Assembly (NCBI GenBank): GCA_041583135.1
Contig: JBFHGJ010000077.1
Span: 1-28,386 of the forward strand
Length of the DNA: 28,386 nt
Direction: 5' to 3'
Origin: JABSOG01 sp041583135
GTDB lineage: Bacteria; Pseudomonadota; Gammaproteobacteria; Enterobacterales; Alteromonadaceae
The notes below the pieces were generated by a model. It worked only from the letters and a program-made list of their open reading frames with translations, did no database searches and had not been told where the DNA came from. Every line of letters begins with the position of its first letter. Within the stretch, counting starts at the first letter, position 1. The position numbers were made by a program, and so were the translations under genes. Below are positions 5,767-14,431 of the stretch, piece by piece.

Positions 5767-6819
5767 TTAAATGGCATTTTTCTTCGTCCTTATTATTTCA
5801 ACTATTCTGTCGTAGGTATTTTCTACCATGGCCCAAGATCTTTCTCCACTGGTATTCATGGTCATGACAACTACGCTGTCGATGTCTTGATGATAGTAGG
5901 CAATGCTTGAGTAGCCGGGCAATAGGCCGGTGTGGCCGAACGGATATAGTGATGCGTATATTTTGCGCTCGCTTTGATTGAGTAAGTTGCCGCTGTTGAG
6001 CGCTCTAATAAATATGCCAACATCTTCGGTAGTGGCGATCATTGACCCCGCCGCGCCTTTAAAATCAAGCATTTTGAGGTCTTCTGGTGAGCTTAAATCG
6101 TAGCCACTTACCAGCTTATCGGGATCAACCTCACTGAGTGAGTTGTAGGTATTGGTCAAACCAAGGGGCTGTAATATTTGGGCTTTAATGTATTGGTCGT
6201 AGCTGTAGCCAAGCACGGTATCGATGATTTTACCTAGTAGCAAATAGTTGGTGTTGGAATAACCTGAACTGCTGTCGGGGTCAAAATCAGCGGGTTGATT
6301 GAAAATAAGCGCAATGGCCTCATCGCTACTGGCTAAGGGCCTACCCCAAGAATATTCTGGCCTATCGCTAAAGTTTGGAATGCCGCTACGGTGTTGTACC
6401 AACATTCTAAGGCTGATTTTATCGGCATTGGTAATTTTATCTCTTAGTTCAGGTAGATATTGGGCGAGAGTTTTCTCTAGTGACAGCTGTTTATGATACA
6501 CCAGTTTGGTCACGGCAGTGGCGACGTAAAGCTTAGTAATGCTGGCAATTTTAAATAACGCCTTAGGATCGGCCGGGATCTGCTGCTGACGGTCTTTCCA
6601 GCCGCTGGCATAGCTGCGTGCAGGCTCTCCGCCTTTATCGACATATACCATGATGCCATCTATGTAGCTGGTTGTGGTGACATCATCCAGTTGTTGCTCA
6701 ATGGTGGCCGGTAGCGGCGTAAAATACAGTTTAAGGGCGTTCCAAGGTACAAACAGCAAACTGATGAAGGTGAGAATTACGGAGGTCGTAATAAAAAGGC
6801 GTTGTTTGAGGGTCATCAT
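5767..6819 (-). CDS. Membrane-anchored serine hydrolase of the beta-lactamase / class C PBP family
   Basis: 350 residues with an uncleaved-looking N-terminal helix (about 8-25) and then a beta-lactamase-family (PF00144) domain facing the periplasm. Active-site motifs are all present: S93-I-T-K96 (SxxK), Y187-S-N189 (YxN) and H296-T-G298 (the HxG equivalent of KTG). This set fits D-aminopeptidase, esterase or class C-like penicillin-binding hydrolases. A true class C beta-lactamase would have a cleavable signal and KTG, so antibiotic resistance is not indicated. It is the last gene of a three-gene minus-strand unit, and its ATG begins 1 nt after the diguanylate cyclase stop codon, so translation is probably coupled. 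Confidence 0.87.
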   Translation of the reverse strand: MMTLKQRLFITTSVILTFISLLFVPWNALKLYFTPLPATIEQQLDDVTTTSYIDGIMVYVDKGGEPARSYASGWKDRQQQIPADPKALFKIASITKLYVATAVTKLVYHKQLSLEKTLAQYLPELRDKITNADKISLRMLVQHRSGIPNFSDRPEYSWGRPLASSDEAIALIFNQPADFDPDSSSGYSNTNYLLLGKIIDTVLGYSYDQYIKAQILQPLGLTNTYNSLSEVDPDKLVSGYDLSSPEDLKMLDFKGAAGSMIATTEDVGIFIRALNSGNLLNQSERKIYASLYPFGHTGLLPGYSSIAYYHQDIDSVVVMTMNTSGERSWAMVENTYDRIVEIIRTKKNAI

Positions 6820-6820
6820 A

Positions 6821-8329
6821 TTATAAATTGTCGAAATGTTTCACTAGGTTACGGCCAGCATCTTTGGCAGCATAAACGGCTTTGTCGGCAGCTTCAAGAA
6901 GTTGTTCGGCGGTGGCTATCTCATCATTGTGGGTGCTGGCAATACCAATACTGAGTGTGAGCCTATGCTCAAAGGGAAAATCTTGCTCGGCAAATTCGCT
7001 GCGAATGCGCTCACCTAAGGTGAGTGAGTCTTTGGCTGATAGGCCCGGGCATAAGAGTACAAACTCATCACCACCCCAACGGGCGAGATGATCATAGGCT
7101 CTGATATGTTGTTTGAGAAATTCGGCAATATTCTGTAGTGCCATATCACCAGCAGTATGACCGTGGGTGTCGTTGAGTGGCTTAAAATTGTCTAAATCGA
7201 CAATCAGCAGGGTAAGTGGCTCTTTTGTGCGTTGTGATTTGCTAAGCTCTTTGGCCAGCATTTCATCAAAGTAGCGACGGTTGTTCAGTTTGGTGAGGTG
7301 ATCTTTGGTGGCCGCCGCTTTGAGCTGATTGTGAGCTGTGAGATCTTTGATCACACACACACAGTGCATGTCATCGTTGATGAGTGTTGAGGCGACGGCG
7401 ATGTTTAAATCCACCAAACTACCGTCTTTTTTGCGACCATGTATGGCCAGTCTTTGGGTGATCTCTCGGGTTTGCTCCCGCGACATAAAGTCTTCACGGA
7501 GCGCTCGGTGCTTTGTGCGTAGGCGACTCTCTATTAAGTCCTCTATTTGCATCTGCTCCAGCTCTTTAATGCTATAGCCAAAGAGTTCGACGGCAGAAAG
7601 GTTGGCACGGATGATATTGCCACCACTGTCGGCAAACAAGAGGGTGTCAGGGGTTGTTTCGAAGATGGTTTGAATTTGTCTATTGGAGGCAGCCAGTCTT
7701 CTGACTATTGTGATGGTGAAGTAGCTGGACAAAATAACCAGTGGCAGGAGCACCAACACAATCTTGATGGTATTACGTTTTAAGTCTTGTACGAGGGTAT
7801 CGCTGATCTCTTGCTGGCTTTTGAGTTTCGGTAAGATATTTCCTCTGAGTACCGCCAAGGCTTTTTCTGCTTTGGAGTCATCGACTTTTACCAGCTTGTC
7901 TAACTCTGTGGTAGAAGTTCTGCCATCGTATCGCTTGGCGAGCATTAAGTTTTGATAGTAACGCTCTAAGGTGATATTAATGGTTTCAATGTACTCTATC
8001 TCTTGGTCGCTCAAGGCCAATGCTCTTAAGTCATTGAGGGCGGCTTTGGTGGTAATGTAACTTTGTTCGGCCTTAATATAGTAGCTATCTTCGCGGCGGA
8101 TGATGTAGTTTTTAAAGTGATGAATAAAGCCGACATAACCCAAATTGCTTTCGATTTCAGCCAGTTCGGTGGCGGTGGTCAGGTTATAGGTGGAAATATT
8201 GCGCCAGTAGTCGTTCAGTGAGGTGACGCCGGTAAATTGCATAAATAGAAAGTACAGCAAAAAAAGGTTGGCCGTGATTGAAATGGCGTAAACTGCCGGA
8301 ATTGCTTTGCTTGAGTAGCTCATCTTCAT
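6821..8329 (-). CDS. Membrane diguanylate cyclase with periplasmic sensor, PAS and GGDEF domains
   Basis: 502 residues. Helix 1 (about 12-32) and helix 2 (about 188-208) bracket a 155-residue, mostly helical periplasmic domain, of four-helix-bundle or CHASE3-like appearance. A PAS domain (about 217-335; TIFETTPDTLLFADSGGNII) and a C-terminal GGDEF domain (about 340-500) follow. The catalytic motif is canonical: G419-G420-D421-E422-F423. An RxxD inhibitory site (R410-A-Y-D413) sits five residues upstream, so it should be an active cyclase making c-di-GMP with product inhibition. Substrate-contact residues in VDLDNFKPLNDTHGH are intact. It lies between a methyltransferase gene (20-nt gap) and a serine hydrolase gene (1-nt gap), suggesting one transcript. 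The ligand is unknown. Confidence 0.92.
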   Translation of the reverse strand: MKMSYSSKAIPAVYAISITANLFLLYFLFMQFTGVTSLNDYWRNISTYNLTTATELAEIESNLGYVGFIHHFKNYIIRREDSYYIKAEQSYITTKAALNDLRALALSDQEIEYIETINITLERYYQNLMLAKRYDGRTSTTELDKLVKVDDSKAEKALAVLRGNILPKLKSQQEISDTLVQDLKRNTIKIVLVLLPLVILSSYFTITIVRRLAASNRQIQTIFETTPDTLLFADSGGNIIRANLSAVELFGYSIKELEQMQIEDLIESRLRTKHRALREDFMSREQTREITQRLAIHGRKKDGSLVDLNIAVASTLINDDMHCVCVIKDLTAHNQLKAAATKDHLTKLNNRRYFDEMLAKELSKSQRTKEPLTLLIVDLDNFKPLNDTHGHTAGDMALQNIAEFLKQHIRAYDHLARWGGDEFVLLCPGLSAKDSLTLGERIRSEFAEQDFPFEHRLTLSIGIASTHNDEIATAEQLLEAADKAVYAAKDAGRNLVKHFDNL

Positions 8330-8349
8330 TTACGCCATTGTCGTTGTTA

Positions 8350-9183
8350 TTACGTCCTAGTCGCTGAGAAAAACATTAGCTGCCAATTTAAGATATACCT
8401 ATTTTGGTTTTCTGTCACCCCTAAAATGCTCTTGGCAAGGTCGAAACTTTCCTCTTGCGGGCACTGCGCATTGTGTATGGTGTGAATAAAGCTCTGGGCT
8501 TGAGGTAGGTTGTCAAATACCCAAGGCACCTGCCGTATTTCTGACTGGTTGACCTCGAAACCTATCGATTGCGCCAGCGTTTTAAGTTCATCGGGCGTAT
8601 GAAAATTATGAGGATGGCCGTCGGGGGCAAAGTAATAGGGATCGTCAATCGCGTCAAAATAGGCTTGAGTCGGGGTTTGTCCGCCAACATCGACGATGAT
8701 CAGCCGGCCGCCAGGTTTGAGTAGTTGATAGGCTTCTTTTAAAAAAGCGGCTCGACCAAGCTCACCACTATCATCAACGCGGTTGTCAAAATGGTGAAAT
8801 GCCGCCAAGGTGCATATCGCATCATAGCTGCTCGCTTCTAGCTCGGAAAATTTATCTTGCTGATAGAGGTCACTGGAGAACAAAAATGTGCTCAGCGGCA
8901 ACTGCTCGGCGTAGGTCGCCAGTTGAGCCAAACCCTCAGGGTTGATATCTGCTGCGGTCAAATGTCCGTTCGGCGCGAGGGCTTTGGCTATTGGTAAGCT
9001 GAGGTAGCCTGAGCCTGCACCAATTTCCAACACTTTTTCGCCGGGTTGTGGATCCAGTAGTGCAAGGGTTTCACTGAGTTCTGCTTCACGAACCGCCGGG
9101 TGGTTGAGTATACCTGAACGATAAGAACGCCAACGGTTGGCATCGGCAAGTTGATATTTTGATGATGTTGCTGCTTTAGCCAT
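8350..9183 (-). CDS. Class I SAM-dependent methyltransferase
   Basis: 277 residues, soluble. SAM-binding motif I, VLEIGAGSG (51-59), is followed by an acidic motif II region (LTAADINPEGL, about 75-85). A post-motif region has DAICTLAAFHHF, and LLKPGGRLIIVDVGG is the classic motif III loop. The fold is a methyltransferase of the Methyltransf_11/25/31 kind, related to ubiquinone/menaquinone-type small-molecule methyltransferases; the substrate is not deducible. The C-terminal third (after QTPTQAYFDAIDDPYYFAP) carries family-specific sequence. An AGGAG site lies about 12 nt before ATG 9183, longer than ideal. It is the first gene of the unit methyltransferase, GGDEF cyclase, hydrolase. Confidence 0.85.
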   Translation of the reverse strand: MAKAATSSKYQLADANRWRSYRSGILNHPAVREAELSETLALLDPQPGEKVLEIGAGSGYLSLPIAKALAPNGHLTAADINPEGLAQLATYAEQLPLSTFLFSSDLYQQDKFSELEASSYDAICTLAAFHHFDNRVDDSGELGRAAFLKEAYQLLKPGGRLIIVDVGGQTPTQAYFDAIDDPYYFAPDGHPHNFHTPDELKTLAQSIGFEVNQSEIRQVPWVFDNLPQAQSFIHTIHNAQCPQEESFDLAKSILGVTENQNRYILNWQLMFFSATRT

Positions 9184-9212
9184 GCTTTAAAACGACTCCT
9201 GTTTTTTTTAGT

Positions 9213-9408
9213 TAACCTGAGCTTTGCGTAAGGCGGGTCAATGCCCTTAAACTCATCGCTCCTTTGAAAAGCGGGAGAGTGCTGATATTTTATCTTCGAT
9301 AACAATCCAAATTTGCGCCGCTTTAGTCGCCTAAAGCAAACAAATTTGGGGCAGTTAGCGATGAAAATAGCTGTGCTCTACGGCCCTTCCTTACGTGAAG
9401 CTCAGGTT
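9213..9408. repeat. Nested imperfect inverted repeat, about 200 bp (MITE-like or long hairpin)
   Basis: This fills most of the 386-bp intergenic stretch 9184-9569. Outer arms: AACCTGAGCTTTGCGTAAGG (9214-9233) versus the reverse complement of 9389-9408, 18 of 20 identical. Inner arms: CCAAATTTG (9307-9315) with CAAATTTGG (9341-9349). Centre: GCTTTAG (9320-9326), TCGC, CTAAAGC (9331-9337). Weaker matches lie between them: GAGTGCTGATATTTT on the left against GAGCACAGCTATTTT from the right, 11 of 15. The whole can fold as one long hairpin. I see no transposase and no obvious target duplication. The remainder, 9409-9569, holds no feature I can support beyond the leader of the next gene. Confidence 0.65.
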
Positions 9409-9569
9409 CGTTATCTCACCTAAGCTTTTTTTGGGGAATTGTGTCAAGCTTGGGCTATCTCTACAGTTTAGAGTGCATCTGCTTGAGTTTAAAGCTTTTA
9501 ACGTGGATGTTTAATAAAAGTCTGTGGCGGGGATTGCGCCGAAATGGCTATTTTTGTTAAGGTGCGGGC

Positions 9570-9953
9570 ATGTCAAAAAGAACCTCGACAAACAACCTCA
9601 CCACCATCGCTTTGCGGGCGTTGGCTGGACGAACGGTTGATACCTTCGCCTTAAAGGCGCTTATCCGCGAGCGTGGTGCAGTGTTGACCCGTAAAGGCCG
9701 CTCAAGCAATTGGCTGCTATTTGCCGACAAACAGCAAATGACTGAAATTGTTGCCGCCATCGAACAGGCCGAACAGCCCAGTTGGCAATGGTTGGCAAAA
9801 CTCATTCGCGAGAAGTATCAGCAATATAGTTACAATGAATTGGTGCAATTGGTAGACCGTAACCCGAGTATCACGGTCAATCAATTGGTGGCGATGACAG
9901 ACTGCACCGTGGCATTAGCACGTAAAGTCATTGATGATGCCATGGAGCTTTAA
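9570..9953 (+). CDS. RRF_GI-type (ribosome recycling factor family) small protein
   Basis: A 127-residue soluble protein, ATG 9570. The N-terminal half is basic (LIRERGAVLTRKGRSSNWLLFADKQQ). The C-terminal part (LVDRNPSITVNQLVAMTDCT, then VALARKVIDDAMEL) looks like a small helical domain and resembles the end of the RRF_GI family of marine gammaproteobacteria. That family carries the ribosome-recycling-factor label in Pfam, but it is not the essential Frr and no function has been shown to my knowledge. Assignment rests on recalled pattern similarity, so it is moderate. The gene converges on 9955-10764 with a single base between the stop codons. Confidence 0.55.
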   Translation: MSKRTSTNNLTTIALRALAGRTVDTFALKALIRERGAVLTRKGRSSNWLLFADKQQMTEIVAAIEQAEQPSWQWLAKLIREKYQQYSYNELVQLVDRNPSITVNQLVAMTDCTVALARKVIDDAMEL

Positions 9954-9954
9954 C

Positions 9955-10764
9955 TTAAAGGTGTGCTTCGGCGATAAGCCAGCTGTGTGGCGGCGTATCC
10001 TCAATCTCACTGGCAAATTGCTCACACGCCAGCGTTTGCAATGAAATCAAGGTGACACTATAGCCAAGTTGAGTAAAGCGCTCCATCAAGGCGGTGTTGT
10101 TGTGGGCGTAGGGGAGTGGCTCGAACAGGGTATGGCCGGTGGCCTGTTTGAGCGCTTTGTTCATCAGTTCTACTCGCTCATCGCGCCAAAAGTCAAACAC
10201 CACGCGACTGCCGCCACTAAGGCCCAAGTGAGCAGGATTTAGCAGGTTGGCGGTAATGACCGCAGTTAAAAAGAACATTACGCCTTCTATCATCACGAAG
10301 GTGGGTTTATGTACGTTAAATCCGGCTGCTACCAGCGTTTGCTTTAAGTCACTTGAGGCCAGATCGGCGCCTATCAGTTTCAGCTGTTTCGGTAGGTTGA
10401 TGCCATGTTCTTCGAGTATGCGTTGTTTTGAGTGGATCACCTCAGGCAAGTCCACTTCAAACACGTTTGGACCACCGTTGCTTTGTGCCAAGCGGATCGC
10501 TCTGGTATCAAAGCCAGAACCCAATACCAAGACCTGCTCATATTGATTGAATGCCAACGCCAGCTGGTATTGAAAGTAGTGATAGCGGGCGAGATTATAG
10601 TCGTTATAGGCTGGGTCTACCGACAGCGCTGTTTGAGCCATGGCCTGACCTTCTTCGGTGATAAACCACGGCGCGGTCGGGTCGTTAAATTTAAAACGTT
10701 TGGCTTGTGCCTTATCGGCCCGCAAACACACCAATGCATCTGCGGTAATATTAACTGTGCTCAT
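9955..10764 (-). CDS. SAM-dependent methyltransferase, leucine carboxyl methyltransferase (LCM/PPM) family
   Basis: 269 residues from ATG 10764. The frame extends to TTG 10833, but the extra 23 residues look non-conserved and that start has no good ribosome site, so the ATG is preferred. The SAM-binding signature VLVLGSGFDTRAIRL (78-92) followed by VFEVDLPEVI (101-110) is diagnostic of the LCM family (PF04072, TIGR00027-type). This family methylates carboxyl groups of proteins or small molecules, including polyketide-related substrates in actinomycetes; its bacterial substrates are mostly unknown. MIEGVMFFL matches the family's conserved YxxEGLxxYL region. It appears to be monocistronic, with the M28 peptidase gene upstream in the same direction. 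Confidence 0.85.
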   Translation of the reverse strand: MSTVNITADALVCLRADKAQAKRFKFNDPTAPWFITEEGQAMAQTALSVDPAYNDYNLARYHYFQYQLALAFNQYEQVLVLGSGFDTRAIRLAQSNGGPNVFEVDLPEVIHSKQRILEEHGINLPKQLKLIGADLASSDLKQTLVAAGFNVHKPTFVMIEGVMFFLTAVITANLLNPAHLGLSGGSRVVFDFWRDERVELMNKALKQATGHTLFEPLPYAHNNTALMERFTQLGYSVTLISLQTLACEQFASEIEDTPPHSWLIAEAHL

Positions 10765-10851
10765 ATGAACGTACTTTTTATAAGTTATTGTTGCAAAAAA
10801 GTCTGGTCTTAGTGGGCTGATTTTGCAAATCAATCGCCCGCAGACCTGTAT

Positions 10852-12492
10852 TTAATTGGCTCTTTGTTTATCGCGTGTGGCTTTAAACTCGGTGCCTTCG
10901 AGCCAGTTGGGCCATTTGCCCGAGTTGACGATATCCAACCCGACCCAATAGAACAGCTCAAGATCTTCAATCGCGCCGGTCATGTCCCAGCTCTCAAGAT
11001 ATTCATCACTGGGGCGGTGATAGTCTTTGGAAACATATTCGGCCATTTTACTCAGACCATATTCCAACCCTTTGTCACGGTGGTCAAAACCGGGCTTGGC
11101 GTAGATCATCGGCACGCCTTTTTTCGACAGTTCGAAGTGATCTGAGCGGTAGAAAGAGCCTTTTTCCGGCTTCGGATCGCCCACCACCACTCGGCCTTGC
11201 TGTTTTGCTCTATTTTCCAAATAGGCATCAAGCTCACTATTGCCTTTGCTGATCAGGGTGATGTCTTTGGCTCTACCAAAATAGCTCATGCCGTCCATAT
11301 TTAAACCGGCAATGGTGTTTTTAAGTGCAAATAAAGGGTTGGCTGCGTAGTAGGCGGAGCCTAACAGACCTTGTTCTTCCGCTGTTATGGCCAAAAACAT
11401 GACACTGCGCTTGGGTGGCGTTTTCATTGAACCGAAAGCTTTGGCCAATTCAATAAGACCGGCAGTCCCGGTGGCATTGTCCAGTGCGCCGTTGTAGATA
11501 TTGTCACCTTCTTTGCTCGGATCTGTGCCGATGTGGTCCCAATGGGCCATGTAAATAAACACATCTTGCGGCGATTCACTGCCTTTGATCATGCCGACGA
11601 CGTTTTGTGAGTTGATGGTGGTCAGCTTGTTTTCAACCGCTGTGGTGGCGCTGAGTTGCATATTGACGGCTTTAAAGCCGGGGGTTTTTGCCGCTTGGTA
11701 TTGGGCGTCCAAATCTAGCCCGGCTTTGGCGAACAGTGCCTTGGCTTTGTCTTTGGTGATCCAACCTTCAATATTGGCTAGGCTGGCGCCTTTGTCTGGT
11801 AAGACCAAATCAAATTGTGGCCCGGTCCAACTGGCGGCAACGGTTGACCAAGGGTAGGCCGCAGGCTTGGTATCATGAATGATGATGGCTCCGGCAGCGC
11901 CCTGTCTGGCGGCTTCATCGAGCTTGTAATCCCAGCGGCCGTAGTAGGTCATTGCGTTGCCGTTAAATAGCTCGGGGTCTTGGGTAGCGTAGCCGGGGTC
12001 GTTAACCAACATCACCACGGTTTTGCCTGTCACATCGACGCCGGCGTAATCGTTCCAGTTGCGTTCAGGGGCGTTGATACCATAACCGACAAACACCAGC
12101 TCGCTATTGTCGATAGCGGCACTGGGCATTTGTTTGCGTGTCCAAACCACTTGTTCGTCTGGGTAGTTAAGCACCAAGTCAGCACCTTCACCCCCTCTAA
12201 AGGTTAATACCGGGGGTTGGGTGACCTCTACCGAAGTCAGCGGCACATCTTGGGTGTATTTGTCGCCGTTGGCTGGGGCAAGCCCGGCCTTTTGAAACTC
12301 ATTGACCAGGTAGTTGACGGTTAATGTTTCGCCTGGTGTGCCCGGTGCGCGGCCACCGAAGCTATCTGAGGCTAAAGATTTGATGTGATTGGTATAGCTG
12401 GTAATATCAATGGCGCTGGTGGCCACAGGCTCTGAGCCACCACAAGCGCTTAACAGTATCGGCGCCAGTAGCACTAAGATTTTGTTTTTCAT
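10852..12492 (-). CDS. Lipoprotein M28-family zinc metallopeptidase
   Basis: 546 residues. The N-terminus MKNKILVLLAPILLSACGGS is a lipoprotein signal with lipobox LSAC (C17), so it is membrane-tethered in the periplasm or outer membrane. A protease-associated-like insert is seen around 125-260 (GAAGAIIIHD). The M28 catalytic domain follows with the metal ligands H317 (MAHWDHIG), D338 (GALDNATG), E373 next to catalytic E372 (TAEEQG), D400 (NMDG) and H492 (YHRPSDE). This fits a di-zinc aminopeptidase related to the bacterial PA-domain M28 peptidases. It probably trims N-terminal residues from peptides for nutrition. It appears to be a single-gene unit; no partner is evident nearby. Confidence 0.92.
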   Translation of the reverse strand: MKNKILVLLAPILLSACGGSEPVATSAIDITSYTNHIKSLASDSFGGRAPGTPGETLTVNYLVNEFQKAGLAPANGDKYTQDVPLTSVEVTQPPVLTFRGGEGADLVLNYPDEQVVWTRKQMPSAAIDNSELVFVGYGINAPERNWNDYAGVDVTGKTVVMLVNDPGYATQDPELFNGNAMTYYGRWDYKLDEAARQGAAGAIIIHDTKPAAYPWSTVAASWTGPQFDLVLPDKGASLANIEGWITKDKAKALFAKAGLDLDAQYQAAKTPGFKAVNMQLSATTAVENKLTTINSQNVVGMIKGSESPQDVFIYMAHWDHIGTDPSKEGDNIYNGALDNATGTAGLIELAKAFGSMKTPPKRSVMFLAITAEEQGLLGSAYYAANPLFALKNTIAGLNMDGMSYFGRAKDITLISKGNSELDAYLENRAKQQGRVVVGDPKPEKGSFYRSDHFELSKKGVPMIYAKPGFDHRDKGLEYGLSKMAEYVSKDYHRPSDEYLESWDMTGAIEDLELFYWVGLDIVNSGKWPNWLEGTEFKATRDKQRAN

Positions 12493-12561
12493 CAGTAATG
12501 TTCGGCTTATTATTCATATGTATGAATTCAGAGTATCACTGACAAGCCATCAGGCCAAGGA

Positions 12562-13320
12562 TTAACCTGATTCCATAGCCAAAATCTTGTCGATATCCAA
12601 AGTTTCCTGGTAGGCGACAAATTGCGGCTCTTTTTGATTGCGGGCATAAACGGCCATGCGGTCGGCCAGCTCATTCCCTTCGACATCGGCATGACCTTTG
12701 ACGTGGGTGACAGCAATATCGGCCTTGATGGCTTCATAGAATTTGTAACAGGTTTGGATCAGCGCCAAGTTCTTAATTTCTTCACCACTGGCACGTTTCC
12801 AGCCTTTGGCCTGCCAGCCCTTGGCCCATTTGGTGATGCAGTCGATGGAATATTTTGAGTCGCTTAAGATTTGTACTTTGCGACCTTGTTTGATGTAGTG
12901 CATGGCGGCTTTAAATGCCATCAATAGGCCATTTAACTCGGCTGTGTTGTTGGTGCCGTTGGCGTCATACAGCCCATACCATAAACCGGCCAGTTTTTCT
13001 TTGTGATAGACCGCAACGCCGGTGCCAGACTTACCGGGGTTGGGTGAGCAAGCGCCGTCACAGTAGATATTGACGTCAAATTTGCTATGGTCGGGGGCGG
13101 TAACCGATTTGCCTTTAGCTGCGCTTTTACCAGCACCTTTGGTGGGCGATTTCAGCGCTTTGGCAAAGGGCTGAGCGAAGGCTTTTTGTGCCTGTTCAAA
13201 ACTTTCATAACTTTTGAACTTGGCATCGGGGTGACCTTTTACCTGCGCCTGACACTGTGGCCAGCTATCGTAAATGCCGGGTTTGACCCCTTGCCAGACG
13301 ACGTAATATTTTTTGCCCAT
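12562..13320 (-). CDS. Ribonuclease HI with N-terminal viroplasmin (RNase H1 hybrid-binding) domain
   Basis: 252 residues. Residues 1-48 (KKYYVVWQGVKPGIYDSWPQ, then FKSYESFEQAQKAF) form the viroplasmin / hybrid-binding domain that grips RNA-DNA duplexes in eukaryotic RNase H1. A flexible K/A/S/G-rich linker (about 50-78) follows. The RNase H fold has all catalytic acids: D88 (YCDGA), E128 (NTAELN), D154 (SDSKY) and D220 (ELADRMA), plus H210 (VKGHAD). It cleaves the RNA strand of RNA-DNA hybrids. The domain order matches eukaryotic-type RNase H1 and is longer than the standalone RnhA (about 155 residues), which is often encoded elsewhere in such genomes; this may therefore be a second RNase HI. 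Confidence 0.93.
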   Translation of the reverse strand: MGKKYYVVWQGVKPGIYDSWPQCQAQVKGHPDAKFKSYESFEQAQKAFAQPFAKALKSPTKGAGKSAAKGKSVTAPDHSKFDVNIYCDGACSPNPGKSGTGVAVYHKEKLAGLWYGLYDANGTNNTAELNGLLMAFKAAMHYIKQGRKVQILSDSKYSIDCITKWAKGWQAKGWKRASGEEIKNLALIQTCYKFYEAIKADIAVTHVKGHADVEGNELADRMAVYARNQKEPQFVAYQETLDIDKILAMESG

Positions 13321-13372
13321 TGCTTTACCATTGGTGTTGATTCAATGGGCAAATCATAATGCCTCAAGCCCA

Positions 13373-14431
13373 TTAGCGCATTAAAAATCCCTGCCTAAGC
13401 GGATCGTTTGGGGAAATTATAAGCCGATTGACGCCACAAATGTGGGCAGTGCCACTGACTTTAGGCACTATGGCATCAAATCCGCCAAACTGAACCTTTC
13501 GAACGACCTCGGCGCTGAATGTCGAGCCGATAATGCTTTCAATGACGAGAGATTGCCCTGTGCCTATTTCATCTTTGGCGTAATGTAGTGCCAATCTGCC
13601 CGAGACTCCTGAGCCTGTGGGGGAACGGTCCACTTCGCCATCGGCAAACACACAGACGTTGCGGCTGTGATGTGCCGTGTCTTTGGCGCTACCGACAAAA
13701 ATGGTGCCGTAGTTAAAACTTAAGTCCGGTTCGAACGGGTGGACGAATTTGTCACTGCTGGCATTGACTTGAGCTTTAATCTCTTTGCCTAAATTAATGA
13801 GCTGCTGGTGGTTTTCGGCGCTGAGGTCAAGGTCAAGCGCATTGGCATCGACATAGGCGTAAAACGCGCCGCCATAGGCAACATCATAGTTTATGTGTTT
13901 GTTTAAGCTGGGAATAAACACCTTTTGTTCAAGAGCTGCGACAAAAGAAGGCACACATTCAAACGAGGCTACAATCTCGTTTTCAACCACTTTACCTTGG
14001 GCCTTGATGAGACCACAAGGGGCTTCTATTGTCATTGACGCTTCGCCATCGACGACATCGACCCATTGCATTTGCATTGCCAAAGTCATTAGGGCAATGA
14101 CGGCATGACCACACATGGTACTGTAGCCCTCATTGTGGATGAAGATCACCGAGCAATCGGCGTTGTCGTCAAACGGCGGTAAAACTATCGCACCATACAT
14201 ATCGGCGTGGCCTCTAGGCTCGTACATCAGCCCTTGGCGCAAATGGTCATATTGCTGCTGTAAAATGCGGCGATAGGCAAGCAATGACGACGCAGCAATG
14301 TCCGGGTAGCCATCGAGTATGACTCGCAACGGTTCGCCACCTGTGTGCATGTCTATGGTATTGAATACCTGCGCCAGCGGTGATACGGGCACCTGTGTGT
14401 TGGTAGTGAATCTTTGGAAAAAACGGCTCAT
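13373..14431 (-). CDS. trans-3-hydroxy-L-proline dehydratase (proline racemase family)
   Basis: 352 residues of the proline racemase superfamily (PF05544). The first catalytic position is Cys107 in TMCGHAVIAL. The second, Cys in proline racemase and 4-hydroxyproline epimerase, is Thr272 here (DRSPTGSGVSG). The Cys/Thr pair is the established signature of trans-3-hydroxy-L-proline dehydratase, which converts trans-3-hydroxy-L-proline to delta1-pyrroline-2-carboxylate. The upstream gene encodes the matching pyrroline-2-carboxylate reductase, and the two overlap by 4 bp (ATGA), so they are translationally coupled and together recycle trans-3-hydroxyproline to proline. The Azospirillum homologue has been called LhpH. 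No hydroxyproline transporter or 4-hydroxyproline genes are next to it. Confidence 0.92.
   Translation of the reverse strand: MSRFFQRFTTNTQVPVSPLAQVFNTIDMHTGGEPLRVILDGYPDIAASSLLAYRRILQQQYDHLRQGLMYEPRGHADMYGAIVLPPFDDNADCSVIFIHNEGYSTMCGHAVIALMTLAMQMQWVDVVDGEASMTIEAPCGLIKAQGKVVENEIVASFECVPSFVAALEQKVFIPSLNKHINYDVAYGGAFYAYVDANALDLDLSAENHQQLINLGKEIKAQVNASSDKFVHPFEPDLSFNYGTIFVGSAKDTAHHSRNVCVFADGEVDRSPTGSGVSGRLALHYAKDEIGTGQSLVIESIIGSTFSAEVVRKVQFGGFDAIVPKVSGTAHICGVNRLIISPNDPLRQGFLMR

Noticed and set aside
5767..6819. Antibiotic-resistance beta-lactamase
   Set aside because: The family motifs are present, but with HTG instead of KTG and an N-terminal anchor; better read as a general serine hydrolase.
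8988..9305. Minus-strand frame of 105 residues
   Set aside because: Overlaps the N-terminal part of the methyltransferase gene in another frame and starts in the inverted-repeat arm; likely a shadow.
9213..9408. Integron attC site
   Set aside because: Size of about 200 bp and lack of the R'/R'' core pair and of neighbouring cassettes or integrase do not fit attC.
10765..10833. Longer start (TTG) for the LCM-family methyltransferase
   Set aside because: The added 23 residues lack the family's pattern and the TTG has no ribosome site; ATG 10764 gives the usual N-terminus.
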